A model generated the notes under the pieces. That model did not search any database. It saw only the letters and a list, made by a program, of their open reading frames with translations, and had not been told where the DNA came from. From positions 93,598,925-93,662,924 of the forward strand of contig OY743168.1 of assembly GCA_963555705.1 (NCBI GenBank): 64,000 nucleotides of DNA. Direction: 5' to 3'. The position numbers were made by a program, and so were the translations under genes. Origin of the DNA: Ligustrum vulgare (lineage: Eukaryota; Streptophyta; Magnoliopsida; Lamiales; Oleaceae). Of this stretch, positions 11,579 through 22,069 are shown piece by piece (within the stretch, counting starts at the first letter, position 1; each line of letters opens with the position of its first letter).

Positions 11579-13304
11579 ATGGCCAGGAAACCAAAATCAA
11601 AACCTTCTTTTTTCAAGGTGTTGATTGGCAACTTCACTCGCCGACTGGTAATCTCCCTTTCACTCTCTTTGCATTTGCATTTGCATTTGCATTTGCACGT
11701 GCTTAGTTTTCTCCCTTTGGAGGGGATTTATCATTTATGGGGTGGGATGGAGGCTGCTGTTTATAAGTAGTGAAAATTGAGGTCTCATGCACGTATAAAA
11801 TAATAATGCCCGTTGAATTTCTCCTGTGTGTGTAGCGATTGCCGTCTCTCTTTGTGTTGAATTATGGCGAGATATTGCCTGAAAATGTCACCCTCAAGAC
11901 CGACGGTGGAGAATCATGGAACGTGAAATTAGAACAAGATGACGGGCAATATCATTTCACCCACGGATGGTTCAAATTTGTTGAAGATCTTGACCTGAAA
12001 ATGGGGACATTTCTGGTATTTCGGCTTCTTCGTAACTCCACTATTAATGTCTCAGTATATGGATTAAGTGGCTGCGACTTGGAACTTGAAGATGGTGAAA
12101 ACCAGACCGACGACTCTGAACCCGAAGAAGTGCCCCTTAGACGCCCTGCCCGCAGTTTGTTTTCTTAATTACTTCTTATTACTGTCTCTGTGTTACAAAT
12201 ATAGTCAATTATTCATTTTTTATCTGTCTCAAGAAGATTGATCACTATTTTTTTTCAATAATTCTATGTAGACATTTTTTGTAAACATTTTTAATTGACA
12301 CGGTAATATATCATTCATTGATTGATGAAAATATCTACCTCATCACTTATTTTTTATCATCCAATGAATATGTGACATGTCAAAATATCACTTTAAAATG
12401 TCTATAAAAAATGTTCCCCCAAAATCACCCTTTTTTTTTTTTTTTAGAATGATGTTAAAATTTTATGTACTGTTTTACTCTTATTTATTGTACCTTTTTT
12501 ACTTTAAATAAATTTGTATCCTTTCAATTTTATGAAAAAATACATAAATTTATTATGTGTGTATTAAGAAAAGTAAATATTTTTAACAAATTTAATTGAT
12601 ATTTCTTAATTTGCGCGAAAATGGGTTGGGACTATCTTTGACTCAGGGAGTTTTATATTTTTTTATGTTACTTATTGATTGTTTAATATTTCACGAAATA
12701 AATTAATTCTTCAATGGGTTGTTTTGTAATGTGGACTCAAAATTATTCTTTTCGTATATTAACTTTTTTGGTTCATGGGAACGGATCAAGCAAAGGGGAA
12801 ACAACCAGACTACATGACTGTGAAGAAAGAGAGACTGACTATTTCCGAGCATAAACCCGAGAGTTCTGCCGAAACAGCGAACCCACAATTCCGTTTGGTT
12901 CTGAAGAAACATCATCGATATAGACTGGTATGAAATCCTGATGGTCCTTGTAACGATTCTTTGGCCCAAATTTTGGTTTCGATGCAAGATAACACCTCTT
13001 GATCTATGTAAATGCATGTATATATATATTTGCTGATTCTCTTAGTTTTTAGACCATTTATAAGGAATTTGCCACTGAGACTGGGTTGGATAGCAAGAAA
13101 GCGGTGGTGTTGGAGGATCAGCAAGGGCGTTATTGGCCTGTTACACTGGTGTGGGCAAACGTAAAATGGTATAGGTTCGAAATGTCTACCGGCTGGTCGG
13201 AATTCCGTAAAGCAAATAGATTTGCCTTTGGGGACAGCTGCTTGTTCGAGTTCATACCTAGGAAGAACGTCATTCGGGTTACGGTGATCAAGCCTCAAAG
13301 TTAG
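11579..13304 (+). CDS. REM-like B3 DNA-binding protein, two B3 domains
   Basis: Nuclear B3 transcription factor of the REM type. Exon 1 is 11579-11647 (MARKPKSKPSFFKVLIGNFT, a typical B3 start). Exon 2 starts at 11836 (RLPSLFVLNYGEILPENVTL) and holds the rest of the first B3 domain and an acidic linker. Exon 3 ends at 12927 (NPQFRLVLKKHHRYRL) and exon 4 is 13053-13304, completing the second B3 domain. The intron falls at the same place and phase in both domains. The junction between exons 2 and 3 is uncertain: donor 12094 to acceptor 12791 keeps the frame and gives 238 aa. Otherwise exon 2 runs to a stop at 12168 and a second small gene starts at an ATG at 12775. The target DNA cannot be told; REM proteins mostly act in flowers and meristems. 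Confidence 0.75.
12265..12425. repeat. MITE-like inverted repeat inside the B3 locus
   Basis: The left arm has ACATTTTTTGTAAACATTTT and the reverse complement of the right arm has ACATTTTTTATAGACATTTT, with an AT-rich centre. It is related to the MITE split at 15899-19247. It falls in the proposed intron between the two B3 domains. Confidence 0.5.
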
Positions 13305-13389
13305 CTAGCCTATGTTTCATACCTTTTGTTTTTGTCTTGAATCCTTAGTAGTTGTAAGTTATAACAACAGCAGATGGTATCTGCTGTAT

Positions 13390-13815
13390 TTTCAAATGGG
13401 ATGATTTCCACACAATATATGTAGTTGTATTTTTGCATAAACTTTATATTCCCACACTATCATGCAATTTCAAACATGTTATCTCGGAAATGATATATTG
13501 CCCACTGACCTGTCGGGCAACTTATCATGTCCGACAACTAATGTATGTATACCGTCACGCAACATATCATGCCTAATAGTCAATGTATGTGTGCCACGTA
13601 GCATGTATATATTGCCTATAAGACAAATGGAATGATTTCTCTACACTATATGTAGTTATATATTTGCATAAACCTTGTATTTCCTTACAATTATGCAATT
13701 TCAAACATACGTTATCTCGAAAATGATGTATTGTCCACTTCAGGCAACATATCCTACCCGAAACCAATGTATGTTTGACACGTGACGATGTACATTGGTT
13801 GTCAGACAAGCTACT
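13390..13815. repeat. Diverged tandem duplication, about 235 bp unit
   Basis: 13396-13622 and 13627-13813 share the same order of words (ATGTAGTT.TAT.TTTGCATAAAC, TGCAATTTCAAACAT, GTTATCTCG.AAATGAT.TATTG, GGCAAC.TATC, CAATGTATG). They differ at many positions. No coding content. The block lies between the B3 gene and the 3' end of the WD40 gene. Confidence 0.65.
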
Positions 13816-14010
13816 GATTATTATGTATACAATTAGTACACGACTTGGTAAGTAACATTAAATACTGTTCGACAGTACAATTAATGAAATTTTCAATAAA
13901 ATTTCTTTATTTGACCATCTTGTATATCTAACTACCTTACCAGATGTGCAATTAGAGCGATCTGAAAGTTAAATTCATGCCTGTCAATTTGGCAGTGTAC
14001 ACACTTACTA

Positions 14011-15498
14011 TTAGTAGTTTCTCCTTTGGCTCACTCTGCTACCTTGTGAGGAGAGGCTATGAATTGAAGGAAATGTCTGTGGAGCATTGAAATTCTCCAC
14101 CTGGTGCGGCTGTTGCGGTACTGGTGGTTGCATGGGGGCAGCCATGGATGACACCCTCCATATCTTCACCGACTTGTCAAGGCTGCCACTGTACACAATG
14201 TGTGACTTATCACCGGCTGTTGCAGCCTTGTCCTCTTCCACGGCCAAGCATTTTACGGGTCCAGAATGCCCACTCAAGACGGATAAACAAACATGATCGC
14301 TTTCTTCCTTTCTCCACACACAAATATTTGTATCAGCTGATCCACTGAAAATTAAATTCCCAGCCGTGGCTAAGCACAAAACCGCCAGTTTATGGCCCCT
14401 CAAAACGCCGCCATGAGAGAGAAGCTTATCATTTTCCCAGAAATTAACCAGCCCGTCTGATGATCCACAGTACAAGACAGTAGCCGATAGGTGTACAGCC
14501 AAGGCTGTTACTGCACATTCTTGTTTTAACAATGTTTGTGAAAAGAAATGTTTTGTTCCTTTTCCTTGCATTTCTCTTCGCCATACTTTTACAGATCCAT
14601 CAGCTGAACCGGTGAAAACCAGCCCATCAAACCCGGCAACAACTGAGTTTACGGCATCATCGTGTGCGTTGATTGATTCCAAGCACTTGGAATCTGAAAC
14701 TCTCCAGACCTTGAAAGTTTTGTCCCACGAAGCTGAATACAGAAGGGATTTGTCTTCGTTTAGGGTCAGACATGAAATTGCATCAAAATGTTTGATCCAA
14801 ACAGAGTTGCGGTGCCTTCTAACCTCAACGTAATTGCTGGGTTTGAAGGAACTTTTTATACAAGCTTTCAATGTTGGTAATGAACCAATGCGTTTATGAA
14901 TGCTAGGATCCTTCCCGGATACCTTCCAGACCCGAATTTTACCATCCTGATGACCCGTGAAAATCTTATCACCAGCAATTATAATAGCCTTAACCAAACC
15001 ACTGTTTGATTTGAATCCAGAAAACTCTTTCTGGTTCTTCCAAACCCGAATATTCTTGCTATCTGAACCCGTATACAACAAGTCCCCTGAAGCAGCCAAT
15101 GAGTAAATGTGGCCTTCTTCGCGAACAAGGGACCCCATTAAGCCCGTGTAAGAATATTTTTCATGGTTCCCTGAAACGACATGAGAGGACCATGGAGATT
15201 TCGACAATGGAGATGATGATTGAGATTGGTCCCAAGAAGAGGCTGGAATAGAAGAATCCCAAGAGGGTCCTGATGATGGAGGGGAATATTGTTCCAATGG
15301 TGTGTTGTATGTGGGGCTATGTACCGGAGGAGGGTGGTCGTCATATGCCGGGCCGGCTTCCGATATATTGCTCAGGCGAAAGGAGTATTCTTCTTGATCA
15401 GCCTGATGATCGGATTGCAAAATCTTCCCATATGCATGTTTCTTCACGCTGTTTGATTCTGTCACCATATTGCCTGATCTTGAATTCATCACACACAA
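14011..15498 (-). CDS. JINGUBANG-like WD40-repeat protein
   Basis: Intronless, 495 aa. The first ~125 residues are low-complexity and rich in Ser/Pro/His. From about residue 130 to 460 there are seven WD40 blades, visible as recurring GH/AH...S.D.TI.VW units: LYTGSDSKNIRVWK, IFTGHQDGKIRVWK, LYSASWDKTFKVWR, VFTGSADGSVKVWR, LYCGSSDGLVNFWE, IFSGSADTNICVWR and VYSGSLDKSVKIWR. This order and the spacer KACIKSSFKPSNYVEVRRHR are characteristic of plant JINGUBANG proteins. In Arabidopsis JGB restrains pollen germination in dry conditions together with TCP4; this copy could be any paralogue of the group. No defects seen. The start is the first in-frame ATG; another Met lies four residues downstream. 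Confidence 0.88.
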   Translation of the reverse strand: MCVMNSRSGNMVTESNSVKKHAYGKILQSDHQADQEEYSFRLSNISEAGPAYDDHPPPVHSPTYNTPLEQYSPPSSGPSWDSSIPASSWDQSQSSSPLSKSPWSSHVVSGNHEKYSYTGLMGSLVREEGHIYSLAASGDLLYTGSDSKNIRVWKNQKEFSGFKSNSGLVKAIIIAGDKIFTGHQDGKIRVWKVSGKDPSIHKRIGSLPTLKACIKSSFKPSNYVEVRRHRNSVWIKHFDAISCLTLNEDKSLLYSASWDKTFKVWRVSDSKCLESINAHDDAVNSVVAGFDGLVFTGSADGSVKVWRREMQGKGTKHFFSQTLLKQECAVTALAVHLSATVLYCGSSDGLVNFWENDKLLSHGGVLRGHKLAVLCLATAGNLIFSGSADTNICVWRKEESDHVCLSVLSGHSGPVKCLAVEEDKAATAGDKSHIVYSGSLDKSVKIWRVSSMAAPMQPPVPQQPHQVENFNAPQTFPSIHSLSSQGSRVSQRRNY

Positions 15499-15898
15499 TC
15501 CTTGACCAAGTCTTTCTCAAAGGTTGATATGTAAGCACTACGAATTATTGAAGTACAATTTATCAAACGCAAATGAACTATAACTATTGCAACTAACTAT
15601 GAATGTTACGTGTAGAGGATGACATTATTTTGTGATTCATATAATGCTTCATAGCCTCCTAATTCCTAACCTTTATTTCCGGAAAACATGCGGTTTCAAA
15701 TTAGGATATTCAGTTTTGTACTGAGTAGATCTATATTTTCCTTTGGGATTTTTATTTTATTTCTAATTTCGTGTAATAAAAAATTATTTATTTTGAAAAA
15801 ATTACATTACTATTTATAATATAATTTTTTTAAGAGAAGTAAATTTTAAAAATAAACTTTTTAAACTTATGCAAAGATAAACGAAATCATTATGCCTC
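15499..15898. other. Upstream region of the WD40 gene
   Basis: AT-rich, no coding sequence. It probably contains the minus-strand promoter; no clear TATA box at a decisive distance was identified. Confidence 0.4.
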
Positions 15899-15995
15899 GA
15901 GTAATTCTAGGGAGACATTTTTAAGTAATATATTGTGATATAACGCACATACATTGGGTGGTGTAAATAACTATCTCACTACTCAGGGACGGATT

Positions 15996-18110
15996 TGTGA
16001 CAACCCGTTTTTACACTAGTCAAAAGTGGAGAAATTATTTAGTCAAAGTCAAATATTCAATTGGTCGAGTCAAATAAGGACTTAAGTTGAATAAATTATT
16101 TTATTGGGGCTTAAGTTGAATTTACAAAGCTTGAGGGTTGAGATAATAGAAAGTAGAAATTTAAAGATTTAGTTTTCAATTATTGGAAGTTAAGGACTAA
16201 ATCTTATATTATATGGAAGTTTGGGGGCTCAAATTGTAATTTTATTATTCTTATCCAATAAATAAGAGGATAAGTGAGTTCCCTCTCATTTTTTGGATTA
16301 CAAGAACCGACAGTAAGGCTGAGAGAGTGAAAAAGAGGTGAAAAATGAAAGAAAATGAAGGAAAAAGGGGAGAAAAGTCCAAGGTGATTCATTTTTCTTG
16401 AGCTCCTTTACCTTCTCTCGTCCATTCTCGAATTTCAATTGATATAGACTAGATGTTGTCCGGATTTTTTTTTTGAAATCAGCGAGAAAAGAATTGTAGC
16501 AGCAGCAAAATCGGAACCTTGACCATTTTTATCATTTTGCCTGAAGTAATTCTTTATTTGGCTGCAACACAAGGTAAGGATGGAAATTACAAATTCAAGA
16601 GTAAATGTTTAAATTTATATATTTATATAACCTTATTATGTATTTATATAATTAGAAAATTTGATGGGAAAAGAGATGGTTTGAAGTAATTAAAGAAGAG
16701 AGGGGCAGATATGGGATTTATTAGGAACACATATGCCCACCGTTTAAAATTTGTACTCGTTGAGGAATTAGGAAACATGATTAATTGTTTTATTGAGATT
16801 AATAAAGCGTGTATCTATAGTATATGAAATGAAAAAGGAGAAATTGACTAATGTTTATACAATTTGAAGTGTTCACAGAAATGTTAATTAACTTCAAGAT
16901 TGAAATTGAAAACCGTAGAGGTATTCGAAATGAATACGTGGAAATAGAATGATAGATTTTTTTATTTTTTTTAAGAATGCAGTAAACTAAAAGATATATA
17001 GAAGGATTTTTTGGGTTTTGATATCTTAATGAGATGTCGAGTTAATTATTATTTTATTTGGAATAGAATCTCGTTTTTCAGGCACTAACGAGGATATTGG
17101 AATATCTCAGCAATCAATTGAATCTTCATTTAGTACAAAGTTCTGTGAGTGGAAAAATTAAATTATTTTCACATATTGGTAAATTGTTTATATAATTACG
17201 TTAAGCGTGATTATGTGATTTATTTGTCAAATTACGTTATTATTTTGAAATATTATGAAAATATGAGATTAACGTGATTTAATTGTCCAATTACGTAATT
17301 ATTGTGAAATATTATGAGAATATTAGATTGTGGAATTACAAAGATTATATGTTGAAATAAATGTGAAAAGTGATGTGATATTGAAATCCACCAAAAAATA
17401 CACATAATTATATATTTCTTCTAGCTCACTGAGGGACTTTGACTGTGTTCTATACTACACTAAGGGGTCTTGACCGGGTATGATATTACCCTGAAGCGGT
17501 CTGACCGTGTATGATATAGTTCACGGAGGTGGTCTTAGCCGTGTTCTAGAATTGATTATCAGAGGTCATTGAGATTAGCCCATGAGGCAGACCAGATTAC
17601 ATATTATTTTCAGTGGGTACATTTTGGTGAGATTTGTTAGAGTATGGCCATACCTAGGGATTACAGACTATGTTGACAGTAGACTATTGATGTGATGTGA
17701 AAAGATATGATGTCATTATGTGAATCGCCAAGCGATATAAACTTGATTTTCAATAAAAATGTATAAATGAGAAAGTATAATTATTTTCGAAATTCTCCAC
17801 TCACTGAGCTATCAACTCATTATTTTCCCACCATTTTTTTAATAGGTAATAGTTGAGTTCTGGAAGCCTGAAGATCATGTTGATTTTGGAGCCACATTCG
17901 TATGACATGTGTAGGTTACTGTTTCACTGAAGCATTTAAATTCAGTTTGGGCCCACATTCGTTTTGAAATAAAATTATTTTTCATTATTTAGCACATGAT
18001 TGGCAGCATCAGAGTCAGCCTTGGTTGTGGGTCCGGCGTTTAGCTGGCATCCATCATCGGCGCACACCTTGTCTCGTGTCCATTAGGGTGATTCGGGGCG
18101 GGTCGTGTCA
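15996..18110. mobile_element. Solo LTR, Ty3/gypsy type, 2115 bp
   Basis: Begins TGTGACAACCCG and ends GGGTCGTGTCA. It is flanked by the perfect 5-bp duplication GGATT at 15991-15995 and 18111-18115. TGTGACAACCC starts are common in plant gypsy LTRs. No internal region remains, so it arose by LTR-LTR recombination. Confidence 0.85.
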
Positions 18111-18495
18111 GGATTCAAGATCAAAGTTCAACTAGAACGGTGATTGTTGATCGACAACCGACGCTATAATATAAGAAACTTTGAAGATAAATGTATCAAT
18201 GCATATACAGACAGACGAGCGCACAAACAAATCATGAGCCAATACTAACTCACTCTCACAGCACACAAACATGGAAAAGCAAAGTAAAAATAGTTCTATA
18301 AAATATATCAGAAAGAACTACATAGTGAGAGGAATAAAGAAAACGATACTAGAGAATTTGCAAGGACCAATTAGCATCCAATCAAAGCAATATGTGGAAT
18401 TAAACAAAAGAAAACTCTAAAAAAATTCATAACTTAACCTAATCTTATCAATTTACTCAATTAAATTTCTAACTATTTACAAATCTGAAAATTTA

Positions 18496-18670
18496 GCCCC
18501 TGTTTGACCCCCATTTTTTATATATCAAATTTATTCAACACTCAATCTCAACCATTTACTTTAGTCAAGTTTACAATTTTTGACTTTTCAAACATTTTTT
18601 AACTACACATCCTTCCAAAATTACTATTCCAAACCATAATTTTTCCTAAATAACGGGTCTCAAACAAGGG
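18496..18670. repeat. Short MITE, family with 22813-22982
   Basis: Starts GCCCCTGTTTGACCCCCA and ends with the inverted form GGGTCTCAAACAAGGG. The interior (CAAATTTATTCAACA, AACTACACAT, ACTATTC.AAA) matches the copy at 22813-22982 closely. Confidence 0.65.
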
Positions 18671-19248
18671 TTTAATATACACCATTTTATGATTTCCCTA
18701 ATTTGAAATTAAATTTACAACAAAAAATTAAACATAAACAGTTCACTAACACAACTAAATTCATATATTTTGAAAATCTAAAATTAATATACACATTTAC
18801 ATAATTTTTCCCAAATTTGAAAATTACAATTATAACTCTAAATTAACAAAAGAATATCAATTAAACAAAGTAAATGTATAATTTTTCAGCTTGCACCATC
18901 CTGACTTTGGGCCACTTTTATAGGGCCCAAATAATAATTAATAAAGTCCAATCCAAAATCATACCAAACTTCATCTTCTTTACTCGACTTCCGTTCTTCA
19001 ACTTCAACCGTCGATGCATTCACGTTAACTTGAAATTAAATTACAGAAACATATAAATCGGAAAGAAATCAAATCATAGAAACATAAATTAAATCACAGA
19101 AACTAAAAAAAACCTGATTGGTCGGCGATCTAGCGCTATCTCGACACCGGCTGGATCCGTCTCTGCCATCACTTACTTTTTTATTACCCAATGTATGTAC
19201 GTCATGCCACAATGTCACTTAAAAATGTTTCTCTAGAATTACTCTTAT

Positions 19249-19422
19249 GCCTCTATTTGGTAAACAGTTATTTATAAATATTGCTTACAAATAGTGATGT
19301 AATAACATTTCGTTGATTTATTTTTTTGAAAAGTAAAAAATGGCATTGTTGACTTTTCAAAAAATTATTTAATAAGATGTGGTCGCCTAAACGTTTATAA
19401 ACAAATTTTACCAAACAGAGGC
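19249..19422. repeat. Short TIR MITE
   Basis: GCCTCTATTTGGTAAA at the left and TTTACCAAACAGAGGC at the right are inverted repeats with one mismatch. The element is about 174 bp and AT-rich. Confidence 0.7.
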
Positions 19423-20053
19423 AACAATTTCAGTATGAATATATTTGGTTTAGCTAAAAATAGAATTTTAGTAATTTTGGTAAAAGTAAATGTGATTAAA
19501 AAGTTGATAACAAGTTTGTTTGAGATAATTTAAATAATTGAGATCAAGACCAACAAATTTTAAACATGCATTCTACAAGGTCAATAACTTTTTGTCAAAC
19601 CCATTTTATAAATTTTAATCAAAATAAAATAATCGACCCACTGTATGGGAGGTTCTTGAAATGATAGTTATGGAAACTGTGGGCTGATGGACCCATTTTT
19701 TCGGGTCAGGAGTTGAGAGGATAAAACCCTTTGGTTTAAACTGCAAACTACTAAAGCAGCCCACTGTTTCCTTTACGAAAAATAGTTTTAGGATTAAATA
19801 TTATTATTCTTACTAATATTTCCAATATGCAATCATTTTTGTTATATCAAATTAAAAATATTTTTCTTTTTATAAACAAAACAAATTTCTCTTTTTTCTT
19901 GTCAATTACATTTATCAATAAAATAATATTACACATAAATCAATAAAACTTTTCATACTTTTTTAACTAAAATTCTCCAAAAAAATTATTATTTCAATTT
20001 TTTTATTCAAATACACTATTTAAAATCAACATCAAGGCAAAATTGAACATAAC

Positions 20054-20101
<48 letters not shown>

Positions 20102-20271
20102 TCTTCTGTGAACCATTCGTTTGAAGCACTAAAGGCCAGGCCCGCATTCGAGGGTGAAACCAATAGCCCAAACATAAACCTTGGACCAAAATTTAAGAAA
20201 CTAAAGAACAAGATATATACCAGTTTTTAAACAGTATAAGCAGGCCCACAGGAAACATCACGCGCTTCTTC
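19423..20271. other. Intergenic DNA with an (ATT)n microsatellite
   Basis: AT-rich, non-coding. The microsatellite of ATT units is at about 20053-20100. The last ~150 bp are the promoter region of the small gene that follows. Confidence 0.6.
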
Positions 20272-20280
20272 TATAAATAG
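20272..20280 (+). promoter_or_regulatory. TATA box of the 97-aa gene
   Basis: TATAAATAG, a consensus plant TATA box, 45 nt upstream of the ATG at 20325. Confidence 0.7.
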
Positions 20281-20324
20281 AGTCGGTCACCTTGTGTTGC
20301 CACTCCAATTTTTCCTTGCAAGAA

Positions 20325-20618
20325 ATGGCTTTTACGCTATCAAGAAACACGCCATCTTTCTCTGAATCAGAAAAGGTGAATGAGGAGGCTGAACCCCTGG
20401 ATTCAGTCACCACCCAGCTCTTTCTCAAATCATCCTCATCTCAACGCTCGGCCCAAAGACTCGACAAAGACGTCGTCCTCAGGCGTATCCGGTACCATAA
20501 GACATTGAACAAGGTTAAGAACTCTTTACAGGCGATATTTGCACCAGAGGATGGAGGTACAGTATCAGATTATAGCGAGAAATGGCTTAAACAGGGTGAT
20601 AATTTCTCCTTCCCATGA
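20325..20618 (+). CDS. Small protein of unknown function, 97 aa
   Basis: I do not recognise this protein. Single exon, starting AAGAAATGGCT in good plant start context, with a TATA box 45 nt upstream; an in-frame ATG 33 nt earlier at 20292 has poorer context and would leave almost no leader. Residues 1-40 are Ser/Glu-rich and probably disordered. The middle is basic and likely helical (RLDKDVVLRRIRYHKTLNKV, then KNSLQAIF). The tail is acidic and ends DNFSFP. No signal peptide, membrane segment or Cys motif. The soluble composition, good promoter and normal codon pattern suggest a real gene. Confidence 0.65.
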   Translation: MAFTLSRNTPSFSESEKVNEEAEPLDSVTTQLFLKSSSSQRSAQRLDKDVVLRRIRYHKTLNKVKNSLQAIFAPEDGGTVSDYSEKWLKQGDNFSFP

Positions 20619-21885
20619 GTCACCGACTCACCGGATTATGTTATTGTTGGCTCTAGGCGGCTACAAGTGGCTTTCAATGCCTGATTCTATAGGCTATATC
20701 TCAGTGAAATGACTGCCTGGAAAATCCCAGGTCATGAGTACTCTTGAGGATTTGTATGTATGTTTAAGTAGTCTTTCTGAAATAAATTATATGTCGATTT
20801 GTTTACATCAGTGATTTCATTCCTTTCTTCTACTGAGTTATCAGGTAGCCAATCTTCTGCCATACATCCTTTAATCTCCAATGTAAGATCCCATAAGTTG
20901 AATTGAACTCAAGAATATGGTTATAAAAAAAAAACATTGACAAGATTTTATTTATTTATTTTTTCAAGAAATGCTCCCACATTTAAATCATCACTCGAGA
21001 AAAGATCTTAATCTAGTGATCTACAACCTCTCCTCCAAATACATATGTTAGAATTTGAAGTCGCATAACGAGAATTACGGTGTAAATTATAACCAATTCA
21101 AAGGAGCCAGCATGTAGTTCATCAAACATGCTTGCATATCCTACAGGCATCACAGAAACAGAGAAATGGTAACCCCTACCCCCCAAAAAGGTGAGGGGAG
21201 GGGGGGGGGGGGGGGACTGCCTCTTCAATTGATGTACAGGAAGAAAATGTCTCGATTTGATATGCATACGAAGATATCTTGCTTTAACTTAGAATGAAAA
21301 GAAGAAAAAACACGTGAGTCGAAATTTCCGCCAGAATATTAAACAACACAATTCTCCAAATCAATTTTTAATCATACATATTTTCTTTTAAACAACATAA
21401 CTCTCTAAATCAAATTTTAACCCCACATATTTTCTCTATCCACTTATCAACCAAACATCTTACCTCGAAAACATAAAAAATATATATATTTTTAAACATA
21501 AAATTTTAAACAAACAGAGCCTTAAATACATCTACAAACATGGAGTGGTTTGCTCCTACATGCCACCATCTACAACTTTTGCTAATAAAAGTGAGGTCCT
21601 ACTTCCTAGCATTTCATATCTTTATTTCCATTCCAAATAAAAAATAAAAAATGCAAGAACTAGATTGAAATTGAAACTACTTTTCAAAGTTCCATTTCTG
21701 GCAAATGATATCCTCTCCCTATATCTTGCATATTCATTTTCTTTCACTAAATACCCCCAGCTCCAGCTGATAAAATTTTTTGAGTTAAGAAAATCATCAC
21801 GAGAATGGGTTTACGGTGTCAAACGGATTTAGTTATTAGTCTCAAAGAAGACACTTTATACTCCACAGAACAAGGATCATCAACG
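20619..21885. other. Intergenic, with G-run and MITE-like debris
   Basis: Includes the 3' region of the small gene. 21200-21215 is an uninterrupted run of 16 G preceded by GAGGGGA. 21340-21525 contains two AT-rich segments of the hAT/PIF-type MITE family (AACAACA.AATTCTC.AAATCAATTTTTAA pattern). No genes. Confidence 0.5.
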
Positions 21886-22060
21886 CCGAGGGCACATGAT
21901 GCAACGGTAAAGGGCGAACCTTGTGGTAGAGGTACCTTCGTAAGGTCACGAGTTCGATTCCTAAATCTGCTTTGAACATCCGGTAATTTACCACCTCCAC
22001 ATGGCCCTAGCATAGGGATTGTGAGGGCGTTCGTGATATTGCGTTACCAAAAAAAGGGGG
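21886..22060 (+). mobile_element. tRNA-derived SINE with 9-bp target duplication
   Basis: 175 bp with a box A-like GATGCAACGGTAAAGG near 21897 and a box B GAGTTCGATTCCT at 21950-21962. It ends in an A/G-rich tail. The direct repeat TCATCAACG flanks it at 21877-21885 and 22061-22069. The layout is that of plant Au-type SINEs. Confidence 0.85.
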
Positions 22061-22069
22061 TCATCAACG

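Larger units (their letters stand above)
15984..19165. mobile_element. hAT-like non-autonomous element
   Basis: The left terminus CAGGGACGGATT and the right terminus GGATCCGTCTCTG are imperfect inverted repeats (CAGNGACGGAT). Flanks are similar but not identical (TCACTACT left, ATCACTTACT right), consistent with an old 8-bp target duplication. No transposase is visible. It contains a solo LTR (15996-18110) and a short MITE (18496-18670). Confidence 0.6.
15899..19247. repeat. MITE split by a 3.2 kb insertion
   Basis: 15899-15960 (TAATTCTAGGGAGACATTTT ... ACATTGGGT) and 19187-19247 (ACCCAATGT ... AAAATGTTTCTCTAGAATTA) are inverted arms of one short MITE. Removing 15984-19165 would leave a hairpin-forming element of about 170 bp. 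Confidence 0.7.

Noticed and set aside
14087..14348. Plus-strand frames over the WD40 gene
   Set aside because: Overlap the well-supported 495-aa WD40 frame on the other strand.
21819..22013. Antisense 64-aa frame with RFRNRTRDL
   Set aside because: Common shadow translation of the tRNA-like head of the SINE at 21886-22060.
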